Below, one piece after another: positions 40,895 through 49,668 of a stretch of DNA of 55,006 nucleotides. The DNA is from Candidatus Poribacteria bacterium. GTDB lineage: Bacteria > Poribacteria > WGA-4E > WGA-3G. The stretch covers positions 1-55,006 of the forward strand of contig JAJEEK010000103.1 of assembly GCA_022821065.1 (NCBI GenBank), written 5' to 3'. The notes beneath the pieces are model-generated. The model saw nothing but the letters and a program-made list of their open reading frames with translations, was not told the origin of the DNA and did not search any database. The translations under genes and the position numbers were made by a program. Within the stretch, counting starts at the first letter, position 1. Every line of letters starts with the position of its first letter.

Positions 40895-41584
40895 ATGAAA
40901 AATATTATGGAGATGGACCCTATTGAGGCTCTTGAGCTGCTAAATATCCTCGTAAACGATCAGATTTTCGCGGCGCGCGAGCGGCTTATCGTGTTGCTCA
41001 ACGAACCACCATCCGCTGAGAACAAACAAAAACTTGAAACAGAGTTTCGTGAATTTTATTGTGGGTATGAAAGTCTCGCGTTCTTTCTTGAAACCTACGA
41101 GGGCGACCCATTGGAGGGGCTGCCGCCGCACACATCGCTATCAAAAAAATTAAAGCGGCAACGTGAATACATCCTCGCCAATCGGAAGACGACCTTGGAT
41201 GAGCGGATGTCCAGACGCGCCGGAGCTTACATGCACAGCGATCCGATGCCAGAGAAGAAAATCTCGAAGCTGCCAACAGACGAATATCGAAAACTGTTAC
41301 GCATGCTCGTGAGTTTGGAGCTTTTCTCGGTGCGCGAAGGTTTCCGCGCGTTGCTGGAGCAAAATGCTCCCCTTACTGAATTAGATGTTGCGTTTCGAGA
41401 ATTTTTCGTCGCCTACGAACTTTTAGAGTTGGCGTTAGAAGACTATCATTACGACCCAGATGAAGGGTTGGAAATGCGTCCTGAATTTCTTGAGGAGTTA
41501 GATCGGCGTATAGCTGATTACGAAGCCGGAAAAGCTGAACTGATTCCGATGGATGAAGTTTTCAAAAAACTCGAAACAGAGTAA
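40895..41584 (+). CDS. Probable antitoxin with tandemly duplicated helical domain
   Basis: 229 aa, all-helical and acidic. Two copies of one module are visible: residues ~10-95 (LLNILVNDQIFAARERL..FREFYCGYESLAFFLETYEGDPLEGL) and ~130-210 (LLRMLVSLELFSVREGF..FREFFVAYELLELALEDYHYDPDEGL). The C-terminal tail, KAELIPMDEVFKKLETE, resembles the toxin-neutralising end of RelB/Phd-type antitoxins. A RelE/ParE toxin gene begins two bases after its stop. Usual antitoxins are 70-100 aa, so this is two to three times larger and lacks an obvious DNA-binding motif. GGAGGA nine bases upstream fixes the start. The antitoxin role is inferred from position and tail. Confidence 0.75.
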   Translation: MKNIMEMDPIEALELLNILVNDQIFAARERLIVLLNEPPSAENKQKLETEFREFYCGYESLAFFLETYEGDPLEGLPPHTSLSKKLKRQREYILANRKTTLDERMSRRAGAYMHSDPMPEKKISKLPTDEYRKLLRMLVSLELFSVREGFRALLEQNAPLTELDVAFREFFVAYELLELALEDYHYDPDEGLEMRPEFLEELDRRIADYEAGKAELIPMDEVFKKLETE

Positions 41585-41586
41585 TC

Positions 41587-41841
41587 ATGTATATATTGGT
41601 ATTAGACTCACGAGCGGAATCGGACCTACAGCGCTTGCATCCCTCAATAGCTCGGAGTATCCACAGAAAACTAGCGTGGCTCTGTGAGAATTGCGATAAT
41701 TGGAGGCATAAAGCGTTGAAGGGCAGACACAAAGGGAAGTTTACTTTGAAAATGAACGATTACCGTATCCTCTATTCCGTTGATAGGCATGTTAGAGAAA
41801 TTACGGTTCATCAAGTCGGGCACCGTAGTAAAGTTTACTAA
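41587..41841 (+). CDS. RelE/ParE-family toxin
   Basis: 84 aa of the RelE/ParE fold: N-terminal strand MYILVLDSRAESDLQRL, helices with SIARSIHRKLAWL, then LKGRHKGKFTLKMNDYRILYSVD and the C-terminal ITVHQVGHRSKVY. The basic/His residues near the end (HQVGHR) fit an mRNA-cleaving RelE/HigB-like toxin, but gyrase-poisoning ParE cannot be excluded. It is coupled to the upstream duplicated antitoxin with a 2-bp gap and precedes purH by 38 bp. Confidence 0.9.
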   Translation: MYILVLDSRAESDLQRLHPSIARSIHRKLAWLCENCDNWRHKALKGRHKGKFTLKMNDYRILYSVDRHVREITVHQVGHRSKVY

Positions 41842-41879
41842 GTGTCGCCAGATTTATCTTTTTAGCAGAATGGAAAAAA

Positions 41880-43445
41880 ATGAAAAAAATACAACGCGCA
41901 CTCATCAGCGTCTACGACAAAACCGATCTTTTAGAGATAGCCACTGCTCTCACGCAACGCGGCGTGGAAATCCTCTCCACCGGCGGCACGGCACAACACC
42001 TTCGGGACGCAGGAATCGACATCGTTGAGGTCTCTGACTATACCGGCTTCCCTGAAATGCTGGACGGTCGAGTGAAAACCCTGCACCCAAAAATCCACGG
42101 TGGACTCCTCGCTGAACGCGATAACGCCGAACACAACGCACAAGCGGAAACACACGGTATCAGTCCTATTGATATGGTGATATGCAATCTGTATCCGTTT
42201 GAAGCAACTGTCGCGAAACCGGATGTGACACTCCCCGAAGCGATTGAGAATATCGACATCGGCGGTCCGACGATGCTTCGCGCCGCCTCGAAAAATTATC
42301 GGCACGTCGCTGTTCTCACGAACCCAAGCCAGTACCCACAAATCATCGCTGATTTGGAGGCGAACGATGGATGCCTCTTGGAAGCGCGACAATTTGAATT
42401 GGCGAAGGCAGCATTCGTACATACCGCACAGTATGACACCGCAATCGCTGCCTATCTTATTGGAAATGATTCCGAAGCAGACGCATTCGCAGATAATCTA
42501 ACCCTTCATTTCAAGAAAGAACGCACACTCCGATACGGCGAAAACCCACATCAGCGCGCCGCTTTCTACAGAACTGAGACCCGTCCAGGCCCCTCAGCAG
42601 CGTGGGCAAACCAACGCAGCGGGCAACCGCTCTCTTTTAATAATCTCCTCGATTTAGAAGCCGCTTTAGAGATCGTCAAGGACTTTAAAACGCCAGCGTG
42701 TGCCATTATCAAACATAACAACCCGTGCGGACTCGCAACTGCCGACAGCCTACAAGATGCTTTCACAAACGCATTGGAATGTGATCGCACCTCTGCCTTC
42801 GGTTCGATTATCGGCTTAAATCGGAAAGTGACGATTCAGGTAGCGAACACGATCCGCGAAGCCGCAAATGCCGGTGTGAAGGTTGACGCGATTATCGCAC
42901 CGAGTTATACAGAAAAGGCGTTGCGTGCATTGTCGCGCGTTAAACGCCGTCCTATCCTTGAAGTTGGCGCATTGTCAGCCTCCGAACCTATCTTACAGAT
43001 TCGCAACATCACCGGCGGCGTACTCGTCCAGGACCCGGATGTTCACGAGATGGAAGCGGCGGCACTGCAGGTCGCCACCACACGTTCACCGACAGACGAT
43101 GAGATAAAATCGCTGCTGTTCGCGTGGAAGGCGTGCAAACACGTCAAATCCAACTGTATCCTGCTGGCACACGGCACACAGAGCGTCGGTATCGGGGCAG
43201 GGCAGATGAGCCGCGTGGATGCCGCTATCATCGCTATTCGGAAGGCGGGTGAAAAGGCGAAAGGGGCAGTGTTAGCCTCGGATGCCTATTTCCCGTTCCC
43301 TGATGGTGTCGAAATTGCAGGCGAGGCGGGTATCCGTGCGATTGTCCAACCCGGCGGTTCTGTCAACGACGAGCCTGTCATTGAAACAGCGGATGCTTAC
43401 GGTATGGCGATGGTACTAACAGGTGTCCGCCATTTCCGGCATTAG
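41880..43445 (+). CDS. purH: Bifunctional AICAR transformylase / IMP cyclohydrolase
   Basis: 521 aa; performs the last two steps of IMP synthesis. The N-terminal IMP cyclohydrolase (MGS-like fold) has [19 protein letters not shown] and [14 protein letters not shown] within residues 1-75. The C-terminal AICAR formyltransferase has [32 protein letters not shown] and DAYFPFPDG, including the catalytic Lys-His region. Length is normal. It stands alone among non-purine genes; the upstream toxin gene is on the same strand, so read-through is possible. Confidence 0.97.
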   Translation: MKKIQRALISVYDKTDLLEIATALTQRGVEILSTGGTAQHLRDAGIDIVEVSDYTGFPEMLDGRVKTLHPKIHGGLLAERDNAEHNAQAETHGISPIDMVICNLYPFEATVAKPDVTLPEAIENIDIGGPTMLRAASKNYRHVAVLTNPSQYPQIIADLEANDGCLLEARQFELAKAAFVHTAQYDTAIAAYLIGNDSEADAFADNLTLHFKKERTLRYGENPHQRAAFYRTETRPGPSAAWANQRSGQPLSFNNLLDLEAALEIVKDFKTPACAIIKHNNPCGLATADSLQDAFTNALECDRTSAFGSIIGLNRKVTIQVANTIREAANAGVKVDAIIAPSYTEKALRALSRVKRRPILEVGALSASEPILQIRNITGGVLVQDPDVHEMEAAALQVATTRSPTDDEIKSLLFAWKACKHVKSNCILLAHGTQSVGIGAGQMSRVDAAIIAIRKAGEKAKGAVLASDAYFPFPDGVEIAGEAGIRAIVQPGGSVNDEPVIETADAYGMAMVLTGVRHFRH

Positions 43446-43500
43446 TCTCGGATTATCGAAAATTGCCAGACTTTTCTGAAAAAATTGGATTTTTGTGCTA

Positions 43501-43926
43501 TCACATCGCAGGGTCTTCTGACGCTGATTTGGGCATCGCGGGATACTTTCCCTCGGCGATCAGTTTTTGTCGAGCTGCTTCTAAGCGTTCGTCCCAATTA
43601 ATGAGAGTGGGGGTTCTGCCATACGCTTTTATCAGTTTCCCAGCTTCTTCATCCATAAGCCTCTCACGTTCAAGGTAAACCTCTACTTCCTCCTTGTTGG
43701 CAAGGTAATAGAGGATAGTGGCGTAGATTTCCTCCATGGACAAAGTTGGGAAGCGGCGGTGGAGTTCCTCAACTCCCTTACCTTCTCGGTACTTATTTAA
43801 CACGTGTTGAATAGCGATGCGATGCCCTTTGATGCGTATGTCGATTTCGCTGTTGAAGGCGAAGTAGTCTTGCAGTTCCATAATCGCGCGTCTGAGGTGT
43901 TCATCAAGGAGAAATCGGGGTCTCAT
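43501..43926 (-). CDS. DUF433 protein with a fused N-terminal relic of a DUF5615 PIN-like toxin
   Basis: 141 aa from the ATG at 43926. The first 15 residues, MRPRFLLDEHLRRAI, match the start of DUF5615 PIN-like toxins (LLDEHL carries the first catalytic Asp). From residue 16 (MELQDYFAFNSEIDIRIKGH) the protein is a DUF433 antitoxin-like domain, like the upstream neighbour. The ATG overlaps the stop of the upstream DUF433 gene as ATGA, the classic antitoxin-toxin junction. The simplest reading is that a toxin gene was deleted between its first codons and the start of a second DUF433 gene. The C-terminal tail is helical. It is probably translated by coupling; function may be lost or altered. Confidence 0.72.
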   Translation of the reverse strand: MRPRFLLDEHLRRAIMELQDYFAFNSEIDIRIKGHRIAIQHVLNKYREGKGVEELHRRFPTLSMEEIYATILYYLANKEEVEVYLERERLMDEEAGKLIKAYGRTPTLINWDERLEAARQKLIAEGKYPAMPKSASEDPAM

Positions 43927-44291
43927 GCAGGTTCGTCCCAAAGCGGGTCGAATTTTCCTGAAGCAATTTGTTCTGCTCGCTCTTTTCGGCGGCGTTCTCG
44001 CTCTTCAACAAATAGAAGCGTCGGCCCCTGGGTTCGCTGCCATTCCTTTTCTGATTTTCTTTTTTGTTGTCTTACCCGTTCTAAGTAAGCCTCTACCTCG
44101 GTTTTGTTCGCCTCATAGTAGAGGAGCGTAGCGTAGATTTTCTCTAAGGGCAGCCCTGAGAAATAGCACAAGATTTCTTCGGGTTCTTTGCCTTGTAAGC
44201 GTTTTTCTAACACCTCGTCAATATAGACGCGGTGCCCCTTGATGCGGATGCTGGTTTCATCAATAAAATCAAAATAGTCTTGCACGTCCAT
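43923..44291 (-). CDS. DUF433 family antitoxin-like protein
   Basis: 122 aa from the ATG at 44291 (MDVQDYFDFIDETSIRIKGH), with GAGG about nine bases upstream; the longer frame from 44306 lacks support. DUF433 domain in residues 1-75 (IRIKGHRVYIDEVLEKRLQG, LPLEKIYATLLYYEANK), followed by a charged helical tail. DUF433 proteins are usually antitoxins paired with DUF5615 nucleases. Here the stop overlaps the start of a gene retaining only the toxin's first residues, so the pair appears broken. Confidence 0.8.
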   Translation of the reverse strand: MDVQDYFDFIDETSIRIKGHRVYIDEVLEKRLQGKEPEEILCYFSGLPLEKIYATLLYYEANKTEVEAYLERVRQQKRKSEKEWQRTQGPTLLFVEERERRRKERAEQIASGKFDPLWDEPA

Positions 44292-44444
44292 CGTTTGTTT
44301 CCTCAAGACCTACCTAAAATTAGAGAATTAGGGCAGGGGTTTTTACCAAGGATTCACCTTTTATTTTATTATACACTATCCAAACCTTCAAATGCAAAGA
44401 TTTTTGATGGTATCTGTCTAACTATTTACCTATAGTAAAAATGC

Positions 44445-45152
44445 CTATTGCGGACACCATGCCATGACGGTTCCGAAGCTAGCGAATATACTGTTCTCGC
44501 CGCTCGTCAGGATACGCGAGCCTTGGACGACAATCCGTGCATCACGGCTCGTGATCTTGTAGCTAACAGGTGCGTCTTTAGCAATCAACAGTTCGCCGTT
44601 CTCGTCCTGGAGTTTATCGAGTCGGTAATGCACCGAACGATGTGCAGGCACGTCAAATTCACAGGAGACGTTCTCCAGTGTCGTATCCTCATATAGTACC
44701 TCGAGGAGACAACGGGTATCTATATCGGCGGTATTGGAGATACAGATGGATTCGTGCGAGAAATAGCCGCCGCCGTGTTGCTCCCATTCCTTCTCTGCTG
44801 GTGTCAGTGCTGCCATGTAGCCGTCCGGGATCACCCAGACATAAGCACCATCCCCCTCTGAAGTATAGGATTTAAGTGCCTCCGCTATCGCCTCCGGTTC
44901 TTCTGTCACCGCGTCCAATGAAACCACGAGGAAACGGGAACGAAAGTCAATCCCTTTCGTGGGGTTGGCTTGTTTTAACTCGCCTCTGACGTTTAGGCAT
45001 AACGTGTTATCTCCTAACATCATGAGGTGACTGATACCTTGTGATGAAAGCCAATCGCCGAATGCGTCGTTAAGGAGTGTTGTTAGGTTTTCGAGCGAGA
45101 TATCTTGCAGTTTATATTCTTCAATCGTCGTAAGTAGGTGTCCAAATGTCAT
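44445..45152 (-). CDS. Protein with C-terminal sensory-rhodopsin-transducer-like (ASRT) domain
   Basis: 235 aa. From about residue 101 (GAYVWVIPDGYMA) to the end it follows the pattern of the Anabaena sensory rhodopsin transducer family: FSHESICISNTADIDTRCLLEV, YEDTTLENV, VPAHRSVHYRLDKL and the final ARIVVQGSRILT. That family is a beta-sandwich that binds a rhodopsin in cyanobacteria, but it also occurs widely without rhodopsin, near sugar-metabolism genes. The N-terminal 100 residues are an unrecognised alpha/beta domain. No rhodopsin gene is in the window. The gene at 45165 is 12 bp upstream on the same strand, so they form an operon. Confidence 0.68.
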   Translation of the reverse strand: MTFGHLLTTIEEYKLQDISLENLTTLLNDAFGDWLSSQGISHLMMLGDNTLCLNVRGELKQANPTKGIDFRSRFLVVSLDAVTEEPEAIAEALKSYTSEGDGAYVWVIPDGYMAALTPAEKEWEQHGGGYFSHESICISNTADIDTRCLLEVLYEDTTLENVSCEFDVPAHRSVHYRLDKLQDENGELLIAKDAPVSYKITSRDARIVVQGSRILTSGENSIFASFGTVMAWCPQ

Positions 45153-45164
45153 AATTCCCTCTAA

Positions 45165-45497
45165 CTAAACCATCCACCGTTCACCGATACCGAGCAGTGC
45201 CATCAGTGCCTGTAAAAGCACACTCTCTACGTCGGGACCAGAGAACTGTCGATGCGTATCAATATAGGTGCCGTAATCGGCAGCCCATTCACGAAAGTAG
45301 GTCTCGTATTCCCAACCGTCTGCGGTGCGTTGCAAAACCGACCGATCCGGGTACGGGAGTTTTTCTGTTAAGAGTTGCTGCAGTTGTTCGGAGGTCGGTA
45401 TCCATACGTCTTCAGTGTTTTCTGTATCGGGCTGAAGTGCCTGAATCTCAGGATGTTGGCATCGCGCTAAATACGTCTGCTGTTCGGATGGATTCAT
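45165..45497 (-). CDS. Hypothetical protein, first gene of the ASRT-like operon
   Basis: 110 aa, soluble, acidic. It contains VWIPTSEQLQQLL followed by a Trp/Tyr-rich middle (DGWEYETYFREWAADYG) and an end typical of small helical proteins (SVLLQALMALLGIGERW). The W-(I/L)-P-x-x-x-Q-L-Q pattern reminds me of small phage-associated hypothetical proteins, but I cannot name a family. It is divergent from the ISP restriction gene across 181 bp. Confidence 0.6.
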   Translation of the reverse strand: MNPSEQQTYLARCQHPEIQALQPDTENTEDVWIPTSEQLQQLLTEKLPYPDRSVLQRTADGWEYETYFREWAADYGTYIDTHRQFSGPDVESVLLQALMALLGIGERWMV

Positions 45498-45608
45498 GGG
45501 TTTGTGTTAGATACCTCCTGTTAATTTATTAATCGGTATTATACGATGTGAACGTTTCGGTGTCAATACTTTCTGAGACTGCGGGGCGTTTATGCAGCAA
45601 AATTTTCC

Positions 45609-45637
45609 TTGAAATTTCGCCCGAATCCGTGTATAAT
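45609..45637 (+). promoter_or_regulatory. Promoter of the type ISP restriction-modification gene
   Basis: TTGAAA (45609-45614), 17-bp spacer, consensus TATAAT (45632-45637). Expected start near 45644, giving a 35-nt leader with GGGGA seven bases before the ATG. Confidence 0.75.
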
Positions 45638-45678
45638 TTGGCATTGTTCTGTCCACCGAAAACATGCGGGGAAAATAG

Positions 45679-48600
45679 ATGCCAGATATCAATATCAAAC
45701 CGACGCACAAGCCCATCAAAAGCTACTATGCTGAACTCGAAAAGTATGCGCAGCATGGCGTAGAAAACGAGGGAACTGTCCGCGCGGCCTTCCAAAACCT
45801 ACTCCAACACTACTGTGGACAATCCGACCTCACACTCCTCTGCGAAAAAAGCCGATACACGCCAGAAAAACGACGCATAACCCCCGATGGTGAAGTCGTT
45901 GATGCGTTCGGTTTACCACACGGCTACTGGGAAGCAAAAGATACACAGGACGACCTACACGTTGAAGCGGATAAAAAATTCGCTGCAGGCTACCCTTCAA
46001 AAAACATTGTCCTCCAATCCCCGACCCATGCACTCCTCTATCAACACGGACAACTGTTGCTCGATCTTGACATCACTGAACCGAGGAACCTCGTCCACGT
46101 CTTACAGGCTTTTTTCACCTATGAAGAAGAAAACATCGCCGCATGGTATACCGCAGTCGCTGAATTCAGAGAGATGGTGCCGGAACTCGGTGAGCAATTG
46201 GCGACGCTCATTGAAACAGAACGCCGAAACAATCCGCATTTTCAGGAAGCATTTGCCAGTTTTCATCAACAGTGTCAGACCTCCATTAATCCGAACCTCT
46301 CCGTCGCTGCCGTTGAGGAGATGCTCATCCAGCACCTACTCACGGAACGCATCTTCCGCACCGTCTTTGATAATCCTGACTTTACACGCCGAAATATTAT
46401 CGCACGTGAAATTGAGACTGTTATTGATGTGCTTACAGAACGGACCCTGAATCGTTCTGAATTTCTACGTCCCTTAGAACCGTTCTACGCTGCGATTGAA
46501 GAAACCGCCAGCACAATTACCGACTTCTCACAGAAACAGGCGTTCCTCAACACCGTCTACGAGCAGTTCTTTCAAGGGTTCTCTGTCAAGGTTGCAGATA
46601 CGCACGGTATCGTCTACACACCGCAACCGATTGTCGATTTCATGGTCAAAAGTGTCGAACACATCTTGCAGACCGAGTTTGATCGTTCACTTTCGGATAG
46701 TGGTGTGCATATTATCGACCCGTTTGTCGGCACCGGCAACTTCATCGTCCGCATCATGCAAGCACTTGACCCGATTTCACTGGAACGGAAATATACTGCC
46801 GATCCGCCGGAACTCCAGTGTAACGAGGTGATGCTCCTACCCTACTACATCGCCAGCATGAATATTGAGCAAGAATTCTACACCGCAACGCGCCGGTATC
46901 TCCCTTATGAAGGTATCTGTCTCGTGGATACCTTTGAGATGATAGAGGACCAACAGATGCAGCTCCTCACGCCTGCGAACACGGCACGCGTCGAAAAGCA
47001 GAAAGAGACCGATATGTTCGTCGTCATCGGTAACCCACCGTACAATATGGGACAGGTCAACGAGAACGACAACAACAAAAACCGGAAGTATAAGACGATG
47101 GACCAGCGAGTTGCAGATACTTATGTAAAAGACTCTAAAGCGACGCTGAGGAATAAACTTTCAGATCCGTACGTCAAAGCGATTCGGTGGGCATCTGATA
47201 GAATCGGTGAGGAAGGCGTTGTGGCTTTTGTAACAAATAGTGGCTTTCTCGAGGGTGTAGCGTTTGACGGCATGCGAAAACGTCTCGCAGAAGAGTTTGA
47301 CGCTATCTACATTTTGGATTTGGGAGGTAATGTCCGTAAGAATCCGAAACTGTCCGGGACGACACACAATGTGTTTGGAATTCAGGTGGGAGTGAGTATT
47401 AATTTTTTGATCAAAAAGGCTGACAATACAAATTCGCAAACACAAATTTTTTACGCTTCTGTTGATGAATTCTGGCGGAAGGAAGATAAGTATGACTACC
47501 TCAATTCAAAACAGGATTACCAGAATATTGAATGGAAGCGAATGACACCTGACAAACGGAATACGTGGCTCACCGAAGGTCTCCATACCGAATTTGACAC
47601 CTTTATTCCGATGGGGAGTAAAGCGATGAAAGCCACTAAAGGTGCAGCAACGGGTGTAATTTTCAAGACGTACAGTCTTGGTGTCAGTACGAACCGTGAT
47701 GCATGGGTTTACAATTTCAATCGAAACGTCCTAACCGAAAACATAAGTGGAATGATCCAAACTTATAACGCTGAAGTGGCTCGATGGGGGCAAAGAACAG
47801 ATCGGGATGCTAACCTTGATGATTATGTAATTTCTGATGAGACAAAAATTAAATGGAGTTCAACTTTAAAACGGAAGCTGCGAAGCGGTCAAACTGCAGC
47901 GTTTATAGAGGCGAAAATCCGACAATCCCTCTATCGTCCATTCACAAAATTGAACCTATACTTTGATCGGATGATGAATGACAGAGTCCTTGTGTTTCCC
48001 TCTATATTCCCGGCACCAGAGACGGAAAAAGAGAATCGAGTGATTTGTGTCAGTGGCATTAGCGGCAATAAACCTTTTCAAACTTTGATGATAGAAAGGA
48101 TTTCTTCTCTTGACATACTCGAAAAAACCCAGTGCTTCCCATTCTACACCTACGACGAGGATGGCACCAACCGACGCGAAAATATCACCGATTGGGCATT
48201 GACAGTATTCCGTACCCATTACAATGATGACACCATCACCAAATGGGACCTCTTCCACTACACCTACGGACTCCTGCATCACCCCGACTATCGCGAGAAG
48301 TACGCAGCGAACCTCAAACGCGATCTGCCGCATATCCCTTTCGCCTCGGATTTTCGAGGATTCGCAGACGCAGGCGCACGCTTAGCCGATCTCCACATCG
48401 ACTACGAATCCCAACCCGAATACGATAAACTCAAGTTTGTCCAAACACCGGACACACCGCTTGATTGGTGTGTTGAGAAGATGAAACTCTCCAAAGACAA
48501 AACCTCGCTCATCTACAACGATTTCCTGACGCTCGACGGTATCCCTCCAAAAGTGTTTGACTATCGACTCGGCACGCGTTCTGCATTGGAATGGGTGATA

Positions 48601-48765
48601 GACCAATACCGTGTGAAGACAGATAAGCGGAGCGGTATTGTTAACGACCCAAACCGTCCACACGACCCACAGTACATCGTCAAGTTGATTGGAAAGGTGA
48701 TTACGGTGAGTTTGGAGACGGTGGAGATTGTTGATGGGTTGCCTGCCTTGGAGATAAAGTCGTAA
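45679..48765 (+). CDS. Type ISP-like single-polypeptide restriction-modification enzyme lacking a helicase
   Basis: 1028 aa. An N-terminal PD-(D/E)xK nuclease is visible as VVDAF (D75) and YWEAKD (E85, K87). The N6-adenine methyltransferase core has DPFVGTGNF near residue 347 and NPPYNMG near 452. The C-terminal ~350 residues match the ISP specificity domain (HYTYGLLHHPDYREKY, PFASDFRGF, FDYRLGTRSALEWVIDQYRV). Classical ISP enzymes such as LlaGI are about 1,570 aa and include an SF2 helicase between nuclease and methylase; that part is absent, so this is closer to a type IIG-like arrangement. It would recognise and modify its target by itself. No separate specificity gene is needed or seen. 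Confidence 0.9.
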   Translation: MPDINIKPTHKPIKSYYAELEKYAQHGVENEGTVRAAFQNLLQHYCGQSDLTLLCEKSRYTPEKRRITPDGEVVDAFGLPHGYWEAKDTQDDLHVEADKKFAAGYPSKNIVLQSPTHALLYQHGQLLLDLDITEPRNLVHVLQAFFTYEEENIAAWYTAVAEFREMVPELGEQLATLIETERRNNPHFQEAFASFHQQCQTSINPNLSVAAVEEMLIQHLLTERIFRTVFDNPDFTRRNIIAREIETVIDVLTERTLNRSEFLRPLEPFYAAIEETASTITDFSQKQAFLNTVYEQFFQGFSVKVADTHGIVYTPQPIVDFMVKSVEHILQTEFDRSLSDSGVHIIDPFVGTGNFIVRIMQALDPISLERKYTADPPELQCNEVMLLPYYIASMNIEQEFYTATRRYLPYEGICLVDTFEMIEDQQMQLLTPANTARVEKQKETDMFVVIGNPPYNMGQVNENDNNKNRKYKTMDQRVADTYVKDSKATLRNKLSDPYVKAIRWASDRIGEEGVVAFVTNSGFLEGVAFDGMRKRLAEEFDAIYILDLGGNVRKNPKLSGTTHNVFGIQVGVSINFLIKKADNTNSQTQIFYASVDEFWRKEDKYDYLNSKQDYQNIEWKRMTPDKRNTWLTEGLHTEFDTFIPMGSKAMKATKGAATGVIFKTYSLGVSTNRDAWVYNFNRNVLTENISGMIQTYNAEVARWGQRTDRDANLDDYVISDETKIKWSSTLKRKLRSGQTAAFIEAKIRQSLYRPFTKLNLYFDRMMNDRVLVFPSIFPAPETEKENRVICVSGISGNKPFQTLMIERISSLDILEKTQCFPFYTYDEDGTNRRENITDWALTVFRTHYNDDTITKWDLFHYTYGLLHHPDYREKYAANLKRDLPHIPFASDFRGFADAGARLADLHIDYESQPEYDKLKFVQTPDTPLDWCVEKMKLSKDKTSLIYNDFLTLDGIPPKVFDYRLGTRSALEWVIDQYRVKTDKRSGIVNDPNRPHDPQYIVKLIGKVITVSLETVEIVDGLPALEIKS

Positions 48766-48922
48766 GCACACGCTGTGGGTTCTCCATAACCCCGTAACTA
48801 CAAATCCTATTTTCCTTGATTCTTGTCGTTAAATGTGCTATTGTATTGTTGCAGTGCTGTTGAAAGAGTTTCCGTAGAAGACAATCATGTGTAGATGCCC
48901 TCAGGAGGTCAGAAAATAGAAC

Positions 48923-49336
48923 ATGGTTAATATAAAAATCAAATGGCTTATATACACGGTGCTTGTGGGCTTAATACCTATTCTTTCACGAGCGTTAATA
49001 TGGTTTATATCACAGAATCGAACTATGAATTTCTTCAACTCATCAGACTTTGTGGCATTTGGGTTGATCTTACATATATCCAATATAAACGAGATAGAGC
49101 ATTTCAATGATCGCGAAAGATCATGGAAAACAATCCAGAACGGAATTTCAATTGCCTTTATATCATTCTATAGTGTTTTATTCGCTTGTTCTTTATTAGG
49201 TCAATCAAACCCAGGTCTGATCAATGAAGACGCTATAACGCATTTGTCTATTGTCTTAAGTTTTGCATCACTTTTCATTAGTTTCTCCGTATATCATACA
49301 ATCTCGAAATTGAAAGAAGAAACAGAATACGTTTGA
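48923..49336 (+). CDS. Hypothetical membrane protein downstream of the ISP enzyme
   Basis: 137 aa with about three or four hydrophobic helices: IYTVLVGLIPILSRALIWF, the FVAFGLILHIS segment, ISIAFISFYSVLFACSLLG and LSIVLSFASLFISFSVY. It ends in a charged tail. A conserved-looking ILHISNINEIEH motif lies between helices. AGGAGG precedes it at 14 bases, a long spacing. It is AT-rich relative to neighbours. Together with the next single-helix gene it looks like a two-gene membrane module in a defence island. Function not known. Confidence 0.68.
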   Translation: MVNIKIKWLIYTVLVGLIPILSRALIWFISQNRTMNFFNSSDFVAFGLILHISNINEIEHFNDRERSWKTIQNGISIAFISFYSVLFACSLLGQSNPGLINEDAITHLSIVLSFASLFISFSVYHTISKLKEETEYV

Positions 49337-49493
49337 CCTTATTGGACGATAATGGTATTATATTTTCAGCGTACTAATTTTAGCTGCGAGGTAGAACATT
49401 TATGGTAGGTTTTCCAAATAGGTTCAGACATAAATCGCAATGAACCGTAAGAAACCGAAGCCTAAAATTACTGTCGTTCGGGGGATTAATCAA

Positions 49494-49637
49494 ATGACTA
49501 CACTAACTACACTAATTGTCATCACAGGTTCAATTCTTGCAATAGTAGGCGTTGGCGTTGCTATTTGGTCTATCGTCACTACAAGAAAAAAGTACTATGA
49601 AGACTATATAAGGAGAAAACGCGGGGCAGAAGATTAG
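49494..49637 (+). CDS. Small single-pass membrane protein
   Basis: 47 aa from the ATG at 49494, with GGGGG nine bases upstream; a longer form from 49440 adds a basic 18-residue N-terminus without a ribosome site. One membrane helix (LIVITGSILAIVGVGVAIWSIV) is followed by a strongly basic tail (TRKKYYEDYIRRKRGAED). It is likely a partner of the membrane protein at 48923. Function unknown. Confidence 0.58.
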   Translation: MTTLTTLIVITGSILAIVGVGVAIWSIVTTRKKYYEDYIRRKRGAED

Positions 49638-49668
49638 CCGTTTTAGCGAAAAGGGAACTCTAATTGGT

